Assembly: GCF_017744675.1 (NCBI RefSeq)
Contig: NZ_JAGIAV010000005.1
Location: 113,908 to 177,907, forward strand
Direction: 5' to 3'
Length of the DNA stretch: 64,000 nucleotides
Origin: Flavobacterium sp.
GTDB lineage: Bacteria; Bacteroidota; Bacteroidia; Flavobacteriales; Flavobacteriaceae
Shown here piece by piece: positions 17,718 through 26,761 of the stretch. Within the stretch, counting starts at the first letter, position 1, and every line of letters begins with the position of its first letter. The position numbers and the translations under genes are program-made. The notes under the pieces are model-generated. The model saw nothing but the letters and a program-made list of their open reading frames with translations. It searched no databases and was not told the DNA's origin.

Positions 17718-18602
17718 ATGAAAGGGATTATATTAGCTGGAGGTTCTGGCACAAGATTGCACCCATTGACATTAGCTGTAAGCAAGCAATTAATGCCTGT
17801 CTATGATAAGCCAATGATATATTATCCATTGTCAACTTTAATGATGGCAGGAATTAATGAGATTTTAATTATATCTACTCCACATGATTTGCCACATTTT
17901 AAAAAGCTTTTAGGAGATGGTAATACAATTGGTTGTAAATTTAGTTATGCAGAACAACCAGATCCAAATGGTTTAGCACAAGCTTTTGTAATTGGGGAGG
18001 AGTTTATAGGTAAAGATAAGGTTGCTTTGGTGCTTGGGGATAATATTTTCTTTGGTACTAATATGCCACAACTTTTAAAAGATAATGCAGATCCTGAAGG
18101 AGGAGTTGTTTTTGCTTATCACGTTGCGGATCCAGAAAGATATGGAGTGGTGGAATTTGATGAACATAAAAATGCTATTTCTATTGAAGAAAAACCATTA
18201 GAGCCAAAATCTAATTACGCTGTTCCAGGCTTATACTTCTATGATAATTCTGTCGTAGAAATTGCAAAAAATATTAAACCAAGTGCTCGTGGTGAATACG
18301 AAATTACAGATGTCAATAAAGTATATCTCGAAAAAGGGAAATTAAAAGTCGCTATATTAAGTAGAGGAACTGCTTGGCTAGATACAGGAACTTTTAACAG
18401 TTTGATGCAAGCAGGGCAATTTGTCCAAGTTCTTGAAGAAAGACAGGGTTTAAAAGTAGGCTGTATTGAAGAAATTGCTTGGAGACAAGGATTTATTGAT
18501 AATGCAAGACTTGAAGAGTTGGCCCAGCCATTACTTAAATCAGGTTATGGAACATATCTTCTAGAGTTTTTGAAACAAAAGAAAAAAGGTGTTAAAGTTT
18601 AA
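17718..18602 (+). CDS. rfbA: Glucose-1-phosphate thymidylyltransferase
   Basis: A 294-residue nucleotidyltransferase beginning MKGIILAGGSGTRLHP, with the signature GG-x-G-T-R-L and KQLMPVYDKPM typical of RmlA/RfbA. LGDNIFFG (about 110-117) and EKP (about 163) are further family motifs. It makes dTDP-glucose from dTTP and glucose-1-phosphate and is usually feedback-inhibited by dTDP-rhamnose. It supplies the rhamnose pathway of rfbC/rfbD and possibly the VioA/VioB-like pair at 24142-25859. It is the last of the rml genes here. Confidence 0.95.
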   Translation: MKGIILAGGSGTRLHPLTLAVSKQLMPVYDKPMIYYPLSTLMMAGINEILIISTPHDLPHFKKLLGDGNTIGCKFSYAEQPDPNGLAQAFVIGEEFIGKDKVALVLGDNIFFGTNMPQLLKDNADPEGGVVFAYHVADPERYGVVEFDEHKNAISIEEKPLEPKSNYAVPGLYFYDNSVVEIAKNIKPSARGEYEITDVNKVYLEKGKLKVAILSRGTAWLDTGTFNSLMQAGQFVQVLEERQGLKVGCIEEIAWRQGFIDNARLEELAQPLLKSGYGTYLLEFLKQKKKGVKV

Positions 18603-18640
18603 TTTGCATCACCAAGTAGTTATTTAAAACCTTTAATTTG

Positions 18641-18648
18641 TATTTTTG
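18641..18648 (+). promoter_or_regulatory. Candidate -7 promoter element before the dehydratase gene
   Basis: TATTTTTG at 18641-18648 matches the Bacteroidota -7 consensus TAnnTTTG, 38 bases before the TTG start of the next gene in the 84-base gap after rfbA. I see no convincing TTTG at the -33 position, so this is a half-match only. Confidence 0.35.
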
Positions 18649-18686
18649 TATAAAGTTCAAATTTTACTGACTTAAAAAATGCTAAA

Positions 18687-20654
18687 TTGAATACAGAAAA
18701 ACCAAATAATATAACCTCGTTACTTTATAAAACCTTTTCTCCAAGAAATCTTAGAGCAAATATTAATAATTTAAGTTATTTGCCTCGATGGATTATCGTT
18801 GCTATTGATGTAATGGTTTTGTTCTTTTCATTTTCTTTTACTTATTTGCTTTTTGATGGTACAGCTATAGGATATATTATAACACCGCATGATTTTTATT
18901 TTGTAACAAGTTTAATAACTGTCAATATATTTTTCTTTTGGCTTTTTAGAACTTATTCAGGTATTATTAGGCACTCCTCATACATTGATGCGATAAAACT
19001 GCTTTTTTCTCAAATGTCAGTTTTAGTGTTTTTCTTATTTGTTAATTTAGTTTTTGAGTTGTATACAGGTCATAAAGCATTTTTAAATACTGCTCTTTTT
19101 ATCAATTTAGTTTTGTCTTTTTGTGGATTATTTTTATATCGTGTTATTGTAAAACAGACTTTCGAAATGTATTTTTCTGAGAAAGCGACCACAAAGCTTG
19201 TTAGAACAGTTATTTATGGTACAGATGCAAATGCAATTTCAGTGGCAAATGCCTTAAAATTTGAAACACCTTCACGATTCAAAATAGTTGGTTTTGTAGA
19301 TAAGAATAATCAGAATGCATCCAAACGTATGTTGGATTTGCCAATTTTAATCTTAAGAAAGAAGCTTCCTGCTCTTATGAGATCTGTTGCTGCAGAAGGA
19401 GTAATTATTGCGGATAAAAGTTTGACAAAAGATGAACAGCTTATTATTGTAGATCAATGTCTAGAGTTTAATTACAGAGTGTATACCGTTCCATTGATTT
19501 CTGATTGGGAAAACCAAAAAGAGATTTCGCAAAAAGTAAAAAATATACAGATTGAAGATTTGTTAGAAAGGAAACCCATAGTTCTAGATAGTAAATCAAT
19601 TTCTAAACAGTTAAAAGATAAAACAATTCTTATTACTGGAGCGGCTGGATCGATAGGTAGCGAGATTGTGAGGCAGGTCCTTAATTTTAATCCAAAGAAT
19701 GTAATTGTTTTAGATCATGCTGAAACACCTCTGCACAATTTGTGTTTAGAGACACAAGCTATGAATGTCGATACTAAAATTGTAGCTGTAATTGCTGACG
19801 TAAGAAGTAAAAAGGCATTAGAGAAAGTTTTTAAAAATTACAATCCTCATGTTGTTTTTCATGCAGCAGCATATAAACATGTGCCTTTGATGGAAGAAAA
19901 TCCAGCTCAGGCTATTCAGACGAATATAAAGGGAACTAAAAACCTAGCGGATTTAGCTTGTAAATATCGAGTTAAAAAGTTTGTAATGGTTTCTACAGAT
20001 AAAGCTGTGAATCCGAGCAATGTAATGGGGGCTAGTAAACGTATTGCAGAAAAATATGTACAGTCTTTATTCTTGAAAAATCAAAGAGAAAATGTAGAAG
20101 GTGGTACTAAGTTTATCACAACTCGCTTCGGAAATGTTTTAGGTTCAAATGGTTCTGTTGTGCCATTATTTACTAAACAAATTGCAGAAGGAGGTCCAGT
20201 AACAATTACACATCAGGATATTATTCGATATTTTATGACCATTCCAGAAGCTTGTCAATTGGTATTAGAGGCGGGAGCAATGGGTAATGGAGGTGAAATC
20301 TACATTTTTGATATGGGTAAGCCAGTTAGAATTATAGATTTAGCTCGAAAAATGATTAAGCTAGCTGGTTTTATTCCAGATAAAGAAATCAAAATTAAAA
20401 TTGTTGGTTTAAGGCCGGGAGAAAAACTTTATGAAGAATTATTAAATGATACTTCAAAGACTCTTCCAACATATCATAATAAGATTATGATTGCACAAGA
20501 AATTCAGGATGAGTATGAAACTCTTCATAATGATGTTGATGAATTAATTGGAATAGCTGATTTCTACGAAAACGATGATATTGTAGCTAAAATGAAAAAA
20601 ATAGTACCAGAATTTAAGAGCATGAATTCTACTTTTGAAGTTTTAGACAAATAA
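18687..20654 (+). CDS. Membrane-bound UDP-sugar 4,6-dehydratase, PglF/WbpM/CapD family
   Basis: A 655-residue protein. Residues about 34-155 hold four membrane helices, about 170-290 a CoA-binding-like Rossmann domain, and about 315-600 an SDR domain with TGAAGSIGSE (about 318-327) and STDKAVNPSNVMGASK, where Met stands in for Tyr as in WbpM and PglF. It should dehydrate UDP-GlcNAc to UDP-4-keto-6-deoxy-GlcNAc at the inner membrane, feeding the PglE-like and WbpV-like enzymes. The start is a TTG: the only nearby ATG opens a three-codon frame (ATG-CTA-AAT-TGA) whose stop overlaps that TTG, so reinitiation is possible. A terminator follows 30 bases after its stop. Confidence 0.9.
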   Translation: MNTEKPNNITSLLYKTFSPRNLRANINNLSYLPRWIIVAIDVMVLFFSFSFTYLLFDGTAIGYIITPHDFYFVTSLITVNIFFFWLFRTYSGIIRHSSYIDAIKLLFSQMSVLVFFLFVNLVFELYTGHKAFLNTALFINLVLSFCGLFLYRVIVKQTFEMYFSEKATTKLVRTVIYGTDANAISVANALKFETPSRFKIVGFVDKNNQNASKRMLDLPILILRKKLPALMRSVAAEGVIIADKSLTKDEQLIIVDQCLEFNYRVYTVPLISDWENQKEISQKVKNIQIEDLLERKPIVLDSKSISKQLKDKTILITGAAGSIGSEIVRQVLNFNPKNVIVLDHAETPLHNLCLETQAMNVDTKIVAVIADVRSKKALEKVFKNYNPHVVFHAAAYKHVPLMEENPAQAIQTNIKGTKNLADLACKYRVKKFVMVSTDKAVNPSNVMGASKRIAEKYVQSLFLKNQRENVEGGTKFITTRFGNVLGSNGSVVPLFTKQIAEGGPVTITHQDIIRYFMTIPEACQLVLEAGAMGNGGEIYIFDMGKPVRIIDLARKMIKLAGFIPDKEIKIKIVGLRPGEKLYEELLNDTSKTLPTYHNKIMIAQEIQDEYETLHNDVDELIGIADFYENDDIVAKMKKIVPEFKSMNSTFEVLDK

Positions 20655-20684
20655 ATTAAGTAAAAATATAAATTCAAATATAAT

Positions 20685-20713
20685 CAAAAGGTGTTTTTTA
20701 AAAACGCCTTTTG
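20685..20713 (+). terminator. Intrinsic terminator after the PglF/WbpM-like gene
   Basis: CAAAAGGTG (20685-20693) pairs with CGCCTTTTG (20705-20713), nine base pairs including one G-U, with a T6A5 loop that can extend the pairing. A T-rich stretch follows. It lies 30 bases after the stop and is the only strong terminator I see within the 54.5-kb glycan locus. It splits the Wzx/Wzy half from the ABC-transporter half. Confidence 0.75.
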
Positions 20714-20786
20714 ACATTTTTAAACAAATTCTAAAATGTTAAAAATCTTGTTAATTTTTTAAAATAGGATTTTTCAGTTTTTTTTA

Positions 20787-21650
20787 ATGGATTCTAAAAA
20801 CACAAACGATTGGCTGTTTGAAATAACACCCAAGAATAAATTTTTCTCTCTGAATTTTAAGGAGATTTGGCAGTACAGAGATTTATTAATGCTCTTTGTA
20901 AAAAGAGATATAATTACAGTTTATAAGCAGACGGTTTTAGGGCCGCTTTGGTATTTAATACAGCCTTTATTTACTTCTATCACTTTTACTATTATTTTTA
21001 ATAACGTTGCAGGTATTAAAACAGGCTCCATTCCTCCATTCTTATTTAATTTGGCAGGAATAATGGTTTGGAATTATTTTACAGCATGTTTAAACGGAAC
21101 TTCAGATACATTTAAATCTAATGCCAGTATATTTGGGAAAGTCTATTTTCCAAGAATTATTACTCCTCTATCTATCGTGATTTCCAATTTAATTAAGTTT
21201 GGAATTCAATTTTGCATATTTATTTTCTTTTATATTTTTTTTTATTTTCAAGGAGCTGACCTTAGCTTTAACGGGGCAATATTATTTTTCCCTATTCTAA
21301 TCGCATTTATGGGAATTTTGGGGTTAGGTTTAGGTATGATGATTTCATCAATGGTTACAAAATATAGAGATTTAAATAATTTAGTTGGCTTTGGAGTACA
21401 ATTGTTAATGTATATATCTGCAGTAATGTATCCGATGGAATTAATAAAAGAAAAACTTCCCAGATTAGGTTGGATTGTACAGTATAATCCTTTAGCTTAT
21501 GTAATAGAGACTTCCCGTTACATGCTTTTAAATATTGGTAGCATATCAATTTTAGGTTTAGTGTACGCAATGGCAATTACATTAATTGTATTTTTTGTCG
21601 GATTATTGATTTTTAATCGCACTGAAAAAAGTTTTATAGACACTGTATAA
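20787..21650 (+). CDS. wzm: Polysaccharide ABC transporter permease (Wzm/TagG/KpsM type)
   Basis: A 287-residue ABC-2 type membrane protein with about six hydrophobic helices. The N-terminal amphipathic segment ELW-like IWQYRDLLMLFVKRDI and the following KQTVLGPLWYLIQP are typical of Wzm/TagG permeases. It pairs with the ATPase encoded immediately downstream with no gap, to export a lipid-linked polysaccharide or teichoic-acid-like chain across the inner membrane. It begins a new transcription unit after the terminator at 20685-20713; no clear TAnnTTTG promoter is visible in the 73 bases between. Confidence 0.93.
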   Translation: MDSKNTNDWLFEITPKNKFFSLNFKEIWQYRDLLMLFVKRDIITVYKQTVLGPLWYLIQPLFTSITFTIIFNNVAGIKTGSIPPFLFNLAGIMVWNYFTACLNGTSDTFKSNASIFGKVYFPRIITPLSIVISNLIKFGIQFCIFIFFYIFFYFQGADLSFNGAILFFPILIAFMGILGLGLGMMISSMVTKYRDLNNLVGFGVQLLMYISAVMYPMELIKEKLPRLGWIVQYNPLAYVIETSRYMLLNIGSISILGLVYAMAITLIVFFVGLLIFNRTEKSFIDTV

Positions 21651-22916
21651 ATGAAGGACATTATTTTAAAAGCCGAAAATATTTCTAAACAATACCGTTT
21701 AGGTGAAGTTGGAACAGGAACTTTAAGTCATGACTTTAACCGCTGGTGGCATAAAATTCGAGGAAAAGAAAATCCATATTTAAAAATTGGTGATATTAAC
21801 GATCGCTCTACAAAAGGAACTTCAGATTATGTTTGGGCTCTACAAGATATTAATTTTGAGGTTCAGAGAGGAGAGGTCTTAGGAATTATAGGAAAGAACG
21901 GCGCAGGAAAGTCTACACTTTTAAAAATACTTTCAAAAGTAACCGCTCCTACAACAGGAAGTATTAAATCTCGAGGGCGTATTGCTTCGTTATTAGAAGT
22001 TGGAACTGGATTTAATGGTGAAATGACAGGAAGAGAAAATATTTTTCTTAATGGAGCTATTTTAGGAATGACCAAAAAAGAAATCACATCAAAGCTTGAT
22101 GAGATTATTGAATTTTCAGGATGTGAACGCTATATAGACACGCCAGTAAAAAGATATAGTTCTGGAATGACAGTTCGTTTAGCGTTTGCCGTTGCAGCTT
22201 TTTTAGAACCTGAAATTTTGGTTGTAGATGAGGTTTTAGCGGTTGGTGATGCTGAATTTCAGAAAAAGGCTATTGGTAAAATGCAGGATATTTCTAGAGG
22301 AGAGGGAAGGACAGTTTTATTTGTGAGTCATAATATGGCGGCAGTTAAAAGTCTGTGCACTAGAGGGATAGTTTTGGAGCATGGAACTATAAAGTTTGAT
22401 GGGAATATTGATGAAGCATTGGATGTTTATAATTTAAACTCAAATGAGATTGTTACAGATTTAAAATGGGAAATTGAAGAGGCTCCTGGTAATGAAAATG
22501 CAAAGATAACGAGCATAAAACTTAGATCAGACAAACCGTTTTTTTACATTGAAAATCCAATAGAAATGGAAATTGAGTTTGTAAATTTTGTTAAAAATCA
22601 AATAATTAATTGCTCTATTTCGATTTTTGACAGTAATGATAACTACGTATTGGCTTCTCCAAATTTGGAAAGAGATCCTTTGGCAGAAGGGACTTATAAA
22701 AGTGTTTGTACAATTCCTGAGAATCTTTTAAATAAAGGACAATATTTTTTTACAATAATATTGGTTGGAAATAATTTTGAGATAATTGCGCAGTTAGATA
22801 AAATAGTTTCAATTGAACTTGATGAACAGGGGCTATATAGAAAAGAATATTTTGGGTATTGGGGAGGTATCGTAAGACCATATTTGAAATGGAAAAAAAT
22901 GAAAATAGATTTATAA
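21651..22916 (+). CDS. wzt: Polysaccharide ABC transporter ATP-binding protein with C-terminal domain (Wzt)
   Basis: A 421-residue protein. Residues 1-250 are the nucleotide-binding domain with Walker A GKNGAGKST (81-89), signature YSSGM (169-173) and Walker B ILVVDE (189-194). The insertion of about 30 residues between the first strands and Walker A is typical of the KpsT/Wzt/TagH group. Residues about 280-421 form a beta-rich C-terminal domain like Wzt_C, which in E. coli O8/O9a binds the modified non-reducing end of the glycan before export. Its presence suggests the exported chain carries a terminal cap that is recognised. The downstream gene starts two bases after its stop. Confidence 0.93.
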   Translation: MKDIILKAENISKQYRLGEVGTGTLSHDFNRWWHKIRGKENPYLKIGDINDRSTKGTSDYVWALQDINFEVQRGEVLGIIGKNGAGKSTLLKILSKVTAPTTGSIKSRGRIASLLEVGTGFNGEMTGRENIFLNGAILGMTKKEITSKLDEIIEFSGCERYIDTPVKRYSSGMTVRLAFAVAAFLEPEILVVDEVLAVGDAEFQKKAIGKMQDISRGEGRTVLFVSHNMAAVKSLCTRGIVLEHGTIKFDGNIDEALDVYNLNSNEIVTDLKWEIEEAPGNENAKITSIKLRSDKPFFYIENPIEMEIEFVNFVKNQIINCSISIFDSNDNYVLASPNLERDPLAEGTYKSVCTIPENLLNKGQYFFTIILVGNNFEIIAQLDKIVSIELDEQGLYRKEYFGYWGGIVRPYLKWKKMKIDL

Positions 22917-22918
22917 AA

Positions 22919-24142
22919 ATGGTTTTAAGAAAAATTAAAAAAGTTTTAATTCTCGTTAAGCGTATTTTTTATAAAGATTATTTTATTCTTTTTAAGGGGA
23001 TAAATAAAAGTGATATACTGATTTTTGATGATATTTTTCCTCACCCCATTTCAGGGTTTAGACTAGAAGAATTTACTATAATACTTAATTATTTTAAATA
23101 TTCAAAAATTGTTGTAGAACCAACAGCCTATAAAATTGTTAACACTTCAATTGAAAAACATCAAGAGCATATTAAAGAATTTGAAACTCAAAATAAATCA
23201 GAGGGCAAAATAAAGCTGAGGAAAGGATTTGTAAATATCAATACAAAGCTTTTTTATTGCATATTTCTAAATAACATTTCGCAAAATTTAGTGTGGTTGG
23301 AAAAATACAATATTCCTTTTGTATTTACTCTTTATCCGGGTGGAGGATTTAGCTTAAACGAAATTATTAGTGATAATAAATTAAAAAAAGTTTTAGCTTC
23401 TCACATGTTTCGCAAAGTTATAGTAACTCAAAAAATAACTCACGATTATTTGCTTGACAAAAAACTTTGTAATCCTGAAAATATAGAATTCATTTTTGGC
23501 GGGGTTGTGCCTCAAATTTCATTGAATAAAGATATAAGAAATAAAAAAAGTTATTTAGTTAATAAGTCTACATTCGATATTTGTTTTTGTGCGGCTAAAT
23601 ATAGTTCAAAAGGCGAAGATAAAGGTTATGATACATTTATTGAGTTTACGAAGATTATTGCGCATAAATATGATTTTATTAATTTTCATGTGGTAGGAGG
23701 TTTTAATAAAAATGATATAGATGTTTCTGAAATTAAAGAGAGGATAAAATTTTATGGATATCAGAATTTTGAAGCTCTAGGTGAAATTTATCAAAATATG
23801 GATGTTTTAATTTCGCCAAATAAAGCATTTGTTTTGGGCAAAGGAGCATTTGATGGATTTCCTTTAGGGACAGTGGTAGAAGCCGTTTTAAATGGAGTTG
23901 TAGCTTTAGTTACTGACGAGTTTGAGCAGAATACTGCTTTTATTTCAAATGAAGATTTAATTATAATAGACAGTAATTCAGGTTCGATTTTGAGTCATGT
24001 TGTAAGCTTAATAGAAAATCCTCAAAAACTATATTCAATTTCTCGCAAGGGAAAACAAAAAATCATGGAAGTCTATTCTAATAAAGTTCAAATGGATCCA
24101 AGAATCAACTTATTAAAAAATGAAATAGCCAAAATAGAATAA
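22919..24142 (+). CDS. Glycosyltransferase, GT4-like
   Basis: A 407-residue GT-B protein when started at the ATG at 22919, two bases after the wzt stop; ATGs at 22889 and 22859 would overlap wzt and are less likely. The C-terminal domain reads GEIYQNMDVLISPNKAF, then GAFDGFPLGTVVEAVLNG, the GT4 arrangement with a conserved Glu. The N-terminal domain includes FTLYPGGGFSLN, a glycine-rich acceptor loop. It lies between wzt and a sugar aminotransferase and probably builds the chain exported by Wzm/Wzt. It ends by overlapping the next start by one base. Confidence 0.75.
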   Translation: MVLRKIKKVLILVKRIFYKDYFILFKGINKSDILIFDDIFPHPISGFRLEEFTIILNYFKYSKIVVEPTAYKIVNTSIEKHQEHIKEFETQNKSEGKIKLRKGFVNINTKLFYCIFLNNISQNLVWLEKYNIPFVFTLYPGGGFSLNEIISDNKLKKVLASHMFRKVIVTQKITHDYLLDKKLCNPENIEFIFGGVVPQISLNKDIRNKKSYLVNKSTFDICFCAAKYSSKGEDKGYDTFIEFTKIIAHKYDFINFHVVGGFNKNDIDVSEIKERIKFYGYQNFEALGEIYQNMDVLISPNKAFVLGKGAFDGFPLGTVVEAVLNGVVALVTDEFEQNTAFISNEDLIIIDSNSGSILSHVVSLIENPQKLYSISRKGKQKIMEVYSNKVQMDPRINLLKNEIAKIE

Positions 24143-25218
24143 TGATAAATGTAACCAAAACGTATCTTCCTCCTTTAGAAGAATACAATAAAATTATTCA
24201 ACGTGCTTGGAGCAATGAATGGTTGACAAATAGAGGAGAACTTGTATTAGAACTTGAAGAAAAATTAAAAAGTTATTTGAAGGTTTCGAATATAATTATC
24301 ACCAATAACGGAACTGTGCCACTGCAAATAGCAATTAAGTTATTGGGCGAAAATGGAGAAATTATAACAACACCATTTAGTTATGTGGCTACTACAGCAG
24401 CAATAGTTTGGGAAAATTGCACTCCAGTTTTTGTAGATATACATCCCGAATATTTAACTATTGATGAATCTAAAATAGAATCGGCTATTACACCCAAAAC
24501 TAAAGCTATATTAGCTACACATGTTTTTGGAAACCCATGTAATGTTGATGAGATTGAATTAATTGCAAAAAAACATAACCTAAAGGTTATTTATGATGCT
24601 GCACATTGCTTTGGTGTAAAATTCGATAATAAATCTATATTTGATTATGGTGATCTCAGTACTTGCAGTTTCCATGCAACAAAGTTATTTCATACTGGAG
24701 AAGGTGGCGCAATGTTTGCTAATGATGTAGATTTACAACATAAGCTGTTTTTTTCTCATAATTTTGGTCACAATGGCCCATTAGCTTTTCATGGCTTAGG
24801 TATAAATGGAAAGATATCTGAATTGCAGGCTGCAATGGGTTTAGCTGTTTTTCCATACATGAATAAAATAATTAATGAGAGAAAAAAGGTAGTTGACTTT
24901 TATAATAATAAACTGAATTTTTCAAAACTGCAAAGCTTAAAAATACGAGATAATACGCAGTGGAATTATAGTTATTATCCAGTGATTTTTAATACTGAAG
25001 AACAATTGTTAGAAGTTCAAAAGGAATTAAATAAAAATCAAATTTTCCCAAGACGCTATTTTTATCCGTCGTTAAACACAATTGAATACACAGAAGGTGA
25101 TGAAATGCCGATTTCAGAAAGCATTGCTTCAAGAATATTGTGTTTGCCACTTTATGCAGAGTTACAATTAGAGGAATTAGAAAAAATTGTTTTACTTATT
25201 AATACTATTTTATGTTGA
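24142..25218 (+). CDS. Sugar-nucleotide aminotransferase, VioA-like (DegT family)
   Basis: A 358-residue PLP enzyme with NNGTVPLQ (55-62), YDAAHCFG (151-158) and the PLP lysine Lys181 in SFHATKLFHTGEGGAM, a form close to that of 4-aminotransferases acting on dTDP-4-keto-6-deoxyglucose such as VioA. It overlaps the next gene, a PglD/VioB-like acetyltransferase, by seven bases. The two would make an N-acetylated 4-amino-4,6-dideoxyglucose nucleotide (dTDP-VioNAc) or, with a UDP substrate, a bacillosamine-type sugar. The choice between them cannot be made from sequence alone. Confidence 0.88.
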   Translation: MINVTKTYLPPLEEYNKIIQRAWSNEWLTNRGELVLELEEKLKSYLKVSNIIITNNGTVPLQIAIKLLGENGEIITTPFSYVATTAAIVWENCTPVFVDIHPEYLTIDESKIESAITPKTKAILATHVFGNPCNVDEIELIAKKHNLKVIYDAAHCFGVKFDNKSIFDYGDLSTCSFHATKLFHTGEGGAMFANDVDLQHKLFFSHNFGHNGPLAFHGLGINGKISELQAAMGLAVFPYMNKIINERKKVVDFYNNKLNFSKLQSLKIRDNTQWNYSYYPVIFNTEEQLLEVQKELNKNQIFPRRYFYPSLNTIEYTEGDEMPISESIASRILCLPLYAELQLEELEKIVLLINTILC

Positions 25219-25859
25219 TTATTGGCGGCAAAGGTTTTGCAAAAGAAGTTTTAGAAGTACTCCATCAATTAAACCAATTAGATAACTTGGCATTTTATGA
25301 TGATGTTAATGAAGACGTATGCGGAAATTTATATAATAAATTCCCCATTCTGAAAAATATTGATGATGCTTCAGCTTATTTTAAAACAATTGATAATAGA
25401 TTTACGATCGGAATTGGCAATCCAATTTTAAGAAAAAAACTTTATGATAAATTCATTGAAATAGGTGGCGTTTTCTCTTCGACAGTTAGTCCATATGCAC
25501 ATATTGGTAGTTTCGGTAACGAAATTCAAAAAGGATGTAATATTATGACGGGAACAGTTATCACATCAGATGTTATTATAAAACAAGGTTCTTTAATCAA
25601 TTTAAATTGTACAGTAGGACATGACTCTATAATAGGTGAATTTGTAGAGTTATCTCCGGGGGTAAGTATTTCTGGTAATTGTATAGTTGGAAATTATAGT
25701 GTTTTAGGAACCAATGCAACTGTATTGCCTAAAGTTAAAATTGGTAAGAATGTAATTATTGGTGCTGGATCTGTGGTAACAAAAGATGTTCCTGATAATT
25801 CTCTAGTTGTTGGCATACCAGGTAAAGTTCTTAAAGAATTAGAGCCTTTAGATTTCTAG
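25212..25859 (+). CDS. Sugar N-acetyltransferase, PglD/VioB/NeuD type
   Basis: A 215-residue protein. It starts with a small Rossmann-like domain, MLIIGGKGFAKEVLEVL, as in PglD, and from about residue 85 has left-handed beta-helix hexapeptide repeats ending KDVPDNSLVVGIPGKVLK. Such enzymes acetylate the 4-amino group of a nucleotide sugar with acetyl-CoA. The expected catalytic His is in NCTVGHDSIIGE. The seven-base overlap with the aminotransferase supports a two-step amination and acetylation. A NeuD-type role beside neuABC is possible but those genes are 9 kb away. Confidence 0.88.
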   Translation: MLIIGGKGFAKEVLEVLHQLNQLDNLAFYDDVNEDVCGNLYNKFPILKNIDDASAYFKTIDNRFTIGIGNPILRKKLYDKFIEIGGVFSSTVSPYAHIGSFGNEIQKGCNIMTGTVITSDVIIKQGSLINLNCTVGHDSIIGEFVELSPGVSISGNCIVGNYSVLGTNATVLPKVKIGKNVIIGAGSVVTKDVPDNSLVVGIPGKVLKELEPLDF

Positions 25860-25861
25860 AC

Positions 25862-26761
25862 ATGCAAAATACTGTGAAAGTAAGTGTTTGTATGATTACC
25901 TATGGGCATGAAAAATACATTCATCAAGCCATAGAAGGCGTATTAATGCAAGAATGTGATTTTGAAATAGAATTGATTATTGCCAACGATAGCTCTCCAG
26001 ATCAAACAGATAAAGTTATTGAGGAGATTTTAAGGAGTAATCCCAAAGCCTCAAAAATAAAATATTTTAAGCAGGAGAAAAATATCGGAATGATGCCTAA
26101 TTTTATTTTTGCTCTCAAACAATGTTCAGGTACTTACATAGCTTTGTGTGAAGGGGACGATTATTGGACAGACTCCCTAAAACTACAAAAACAAGTTGAT
26201 TTTTTAGAGAACAATTTAGATTATGTAGTGTGCTATCATGATTGTTCTGTAGTTGACCAATTTAATAACTTTAAAGTTAAATCATTTCTACAAAGTTATA
26301 AAAGTGATTACAACGAAAATGACTTGAAAAAAGGAGCTTGGCTTCCAACACTAACAAGGTGTTTTAGGAATGTGATAAAAGAATTTCCTTCTTTTTATGA
26401 CAAAGTTAATTGTGGCGATTTGTTTTTAACCTCTTTTTTAGGAAGTTGTGGTAAAGCAAAATATTTAGATTTTAACGGAGCTTGTTATCGAGAACACAGT
26501 GGTGGAGTATGGAGTAAAATTGATGAGGATTTAAAGACCAAAAAAATGATTTCTGATTACAGATATTTCTGCGATTTTTATAAAAATCAAGATAAAGAGA
26601 TTTATAAATTTTACAAGAACAGCCTCAATAAAAGTTTTTTAAAAGATTTTAAAGCTGGTTTATCAATTGGAAATATGTTTTCTAATCTTAAAAAATTTAA
26701 ATTCTATTATTTAGCATTTTTATTTTGGGTAATTAAAAATAAAATAAAAAGTATATTTTGA
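25862..26761 (+). CDS. Glycosyltransferase family 2
   Basis: A 299-residue GT-A enzyme: VSVCMITYGHEKYI (7-20), ANDSSPDQT (41-49), KNIGMMPNF (73-81) and the acidic motif EGDDYW (97-102). The C-terminus has a hydrophobic segment that could touch the membrane. It starts two bases after the acetyltransferase and its stop overlaps the TTG start of the next gene. Sugar specificity is unknown; the position suggests transfer onto the Wzm/Wzt-exported chain. Confidence 0.85.
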   Translation: MQNTVKVSVCMITYGHEKYIHQAIEGVLMQECDFEIELIIANDSSPDQTDKVIEEILRSNPKASKIKYFKQEKNIGMMPNFIFALKQCSGTYIALCEGDDYWTDSLKLQKQVDFLENNLDYVVCYHDCSVVDQFNNFKVKSFLQSYKSDYNENDLKKGAWLPTLTRCFRNVIKEFPSFYDKVNCGDLFLTSFLGSCGKAKYLDFNGACYREHSGGVWSKIDEDLKTKKMISDYRYFCDFYKNQDKEIYKFYKNSLNKSFLKDFKAGLSIGNMFSNLKKFKFYYLAFLFWVIKNKIKSIF

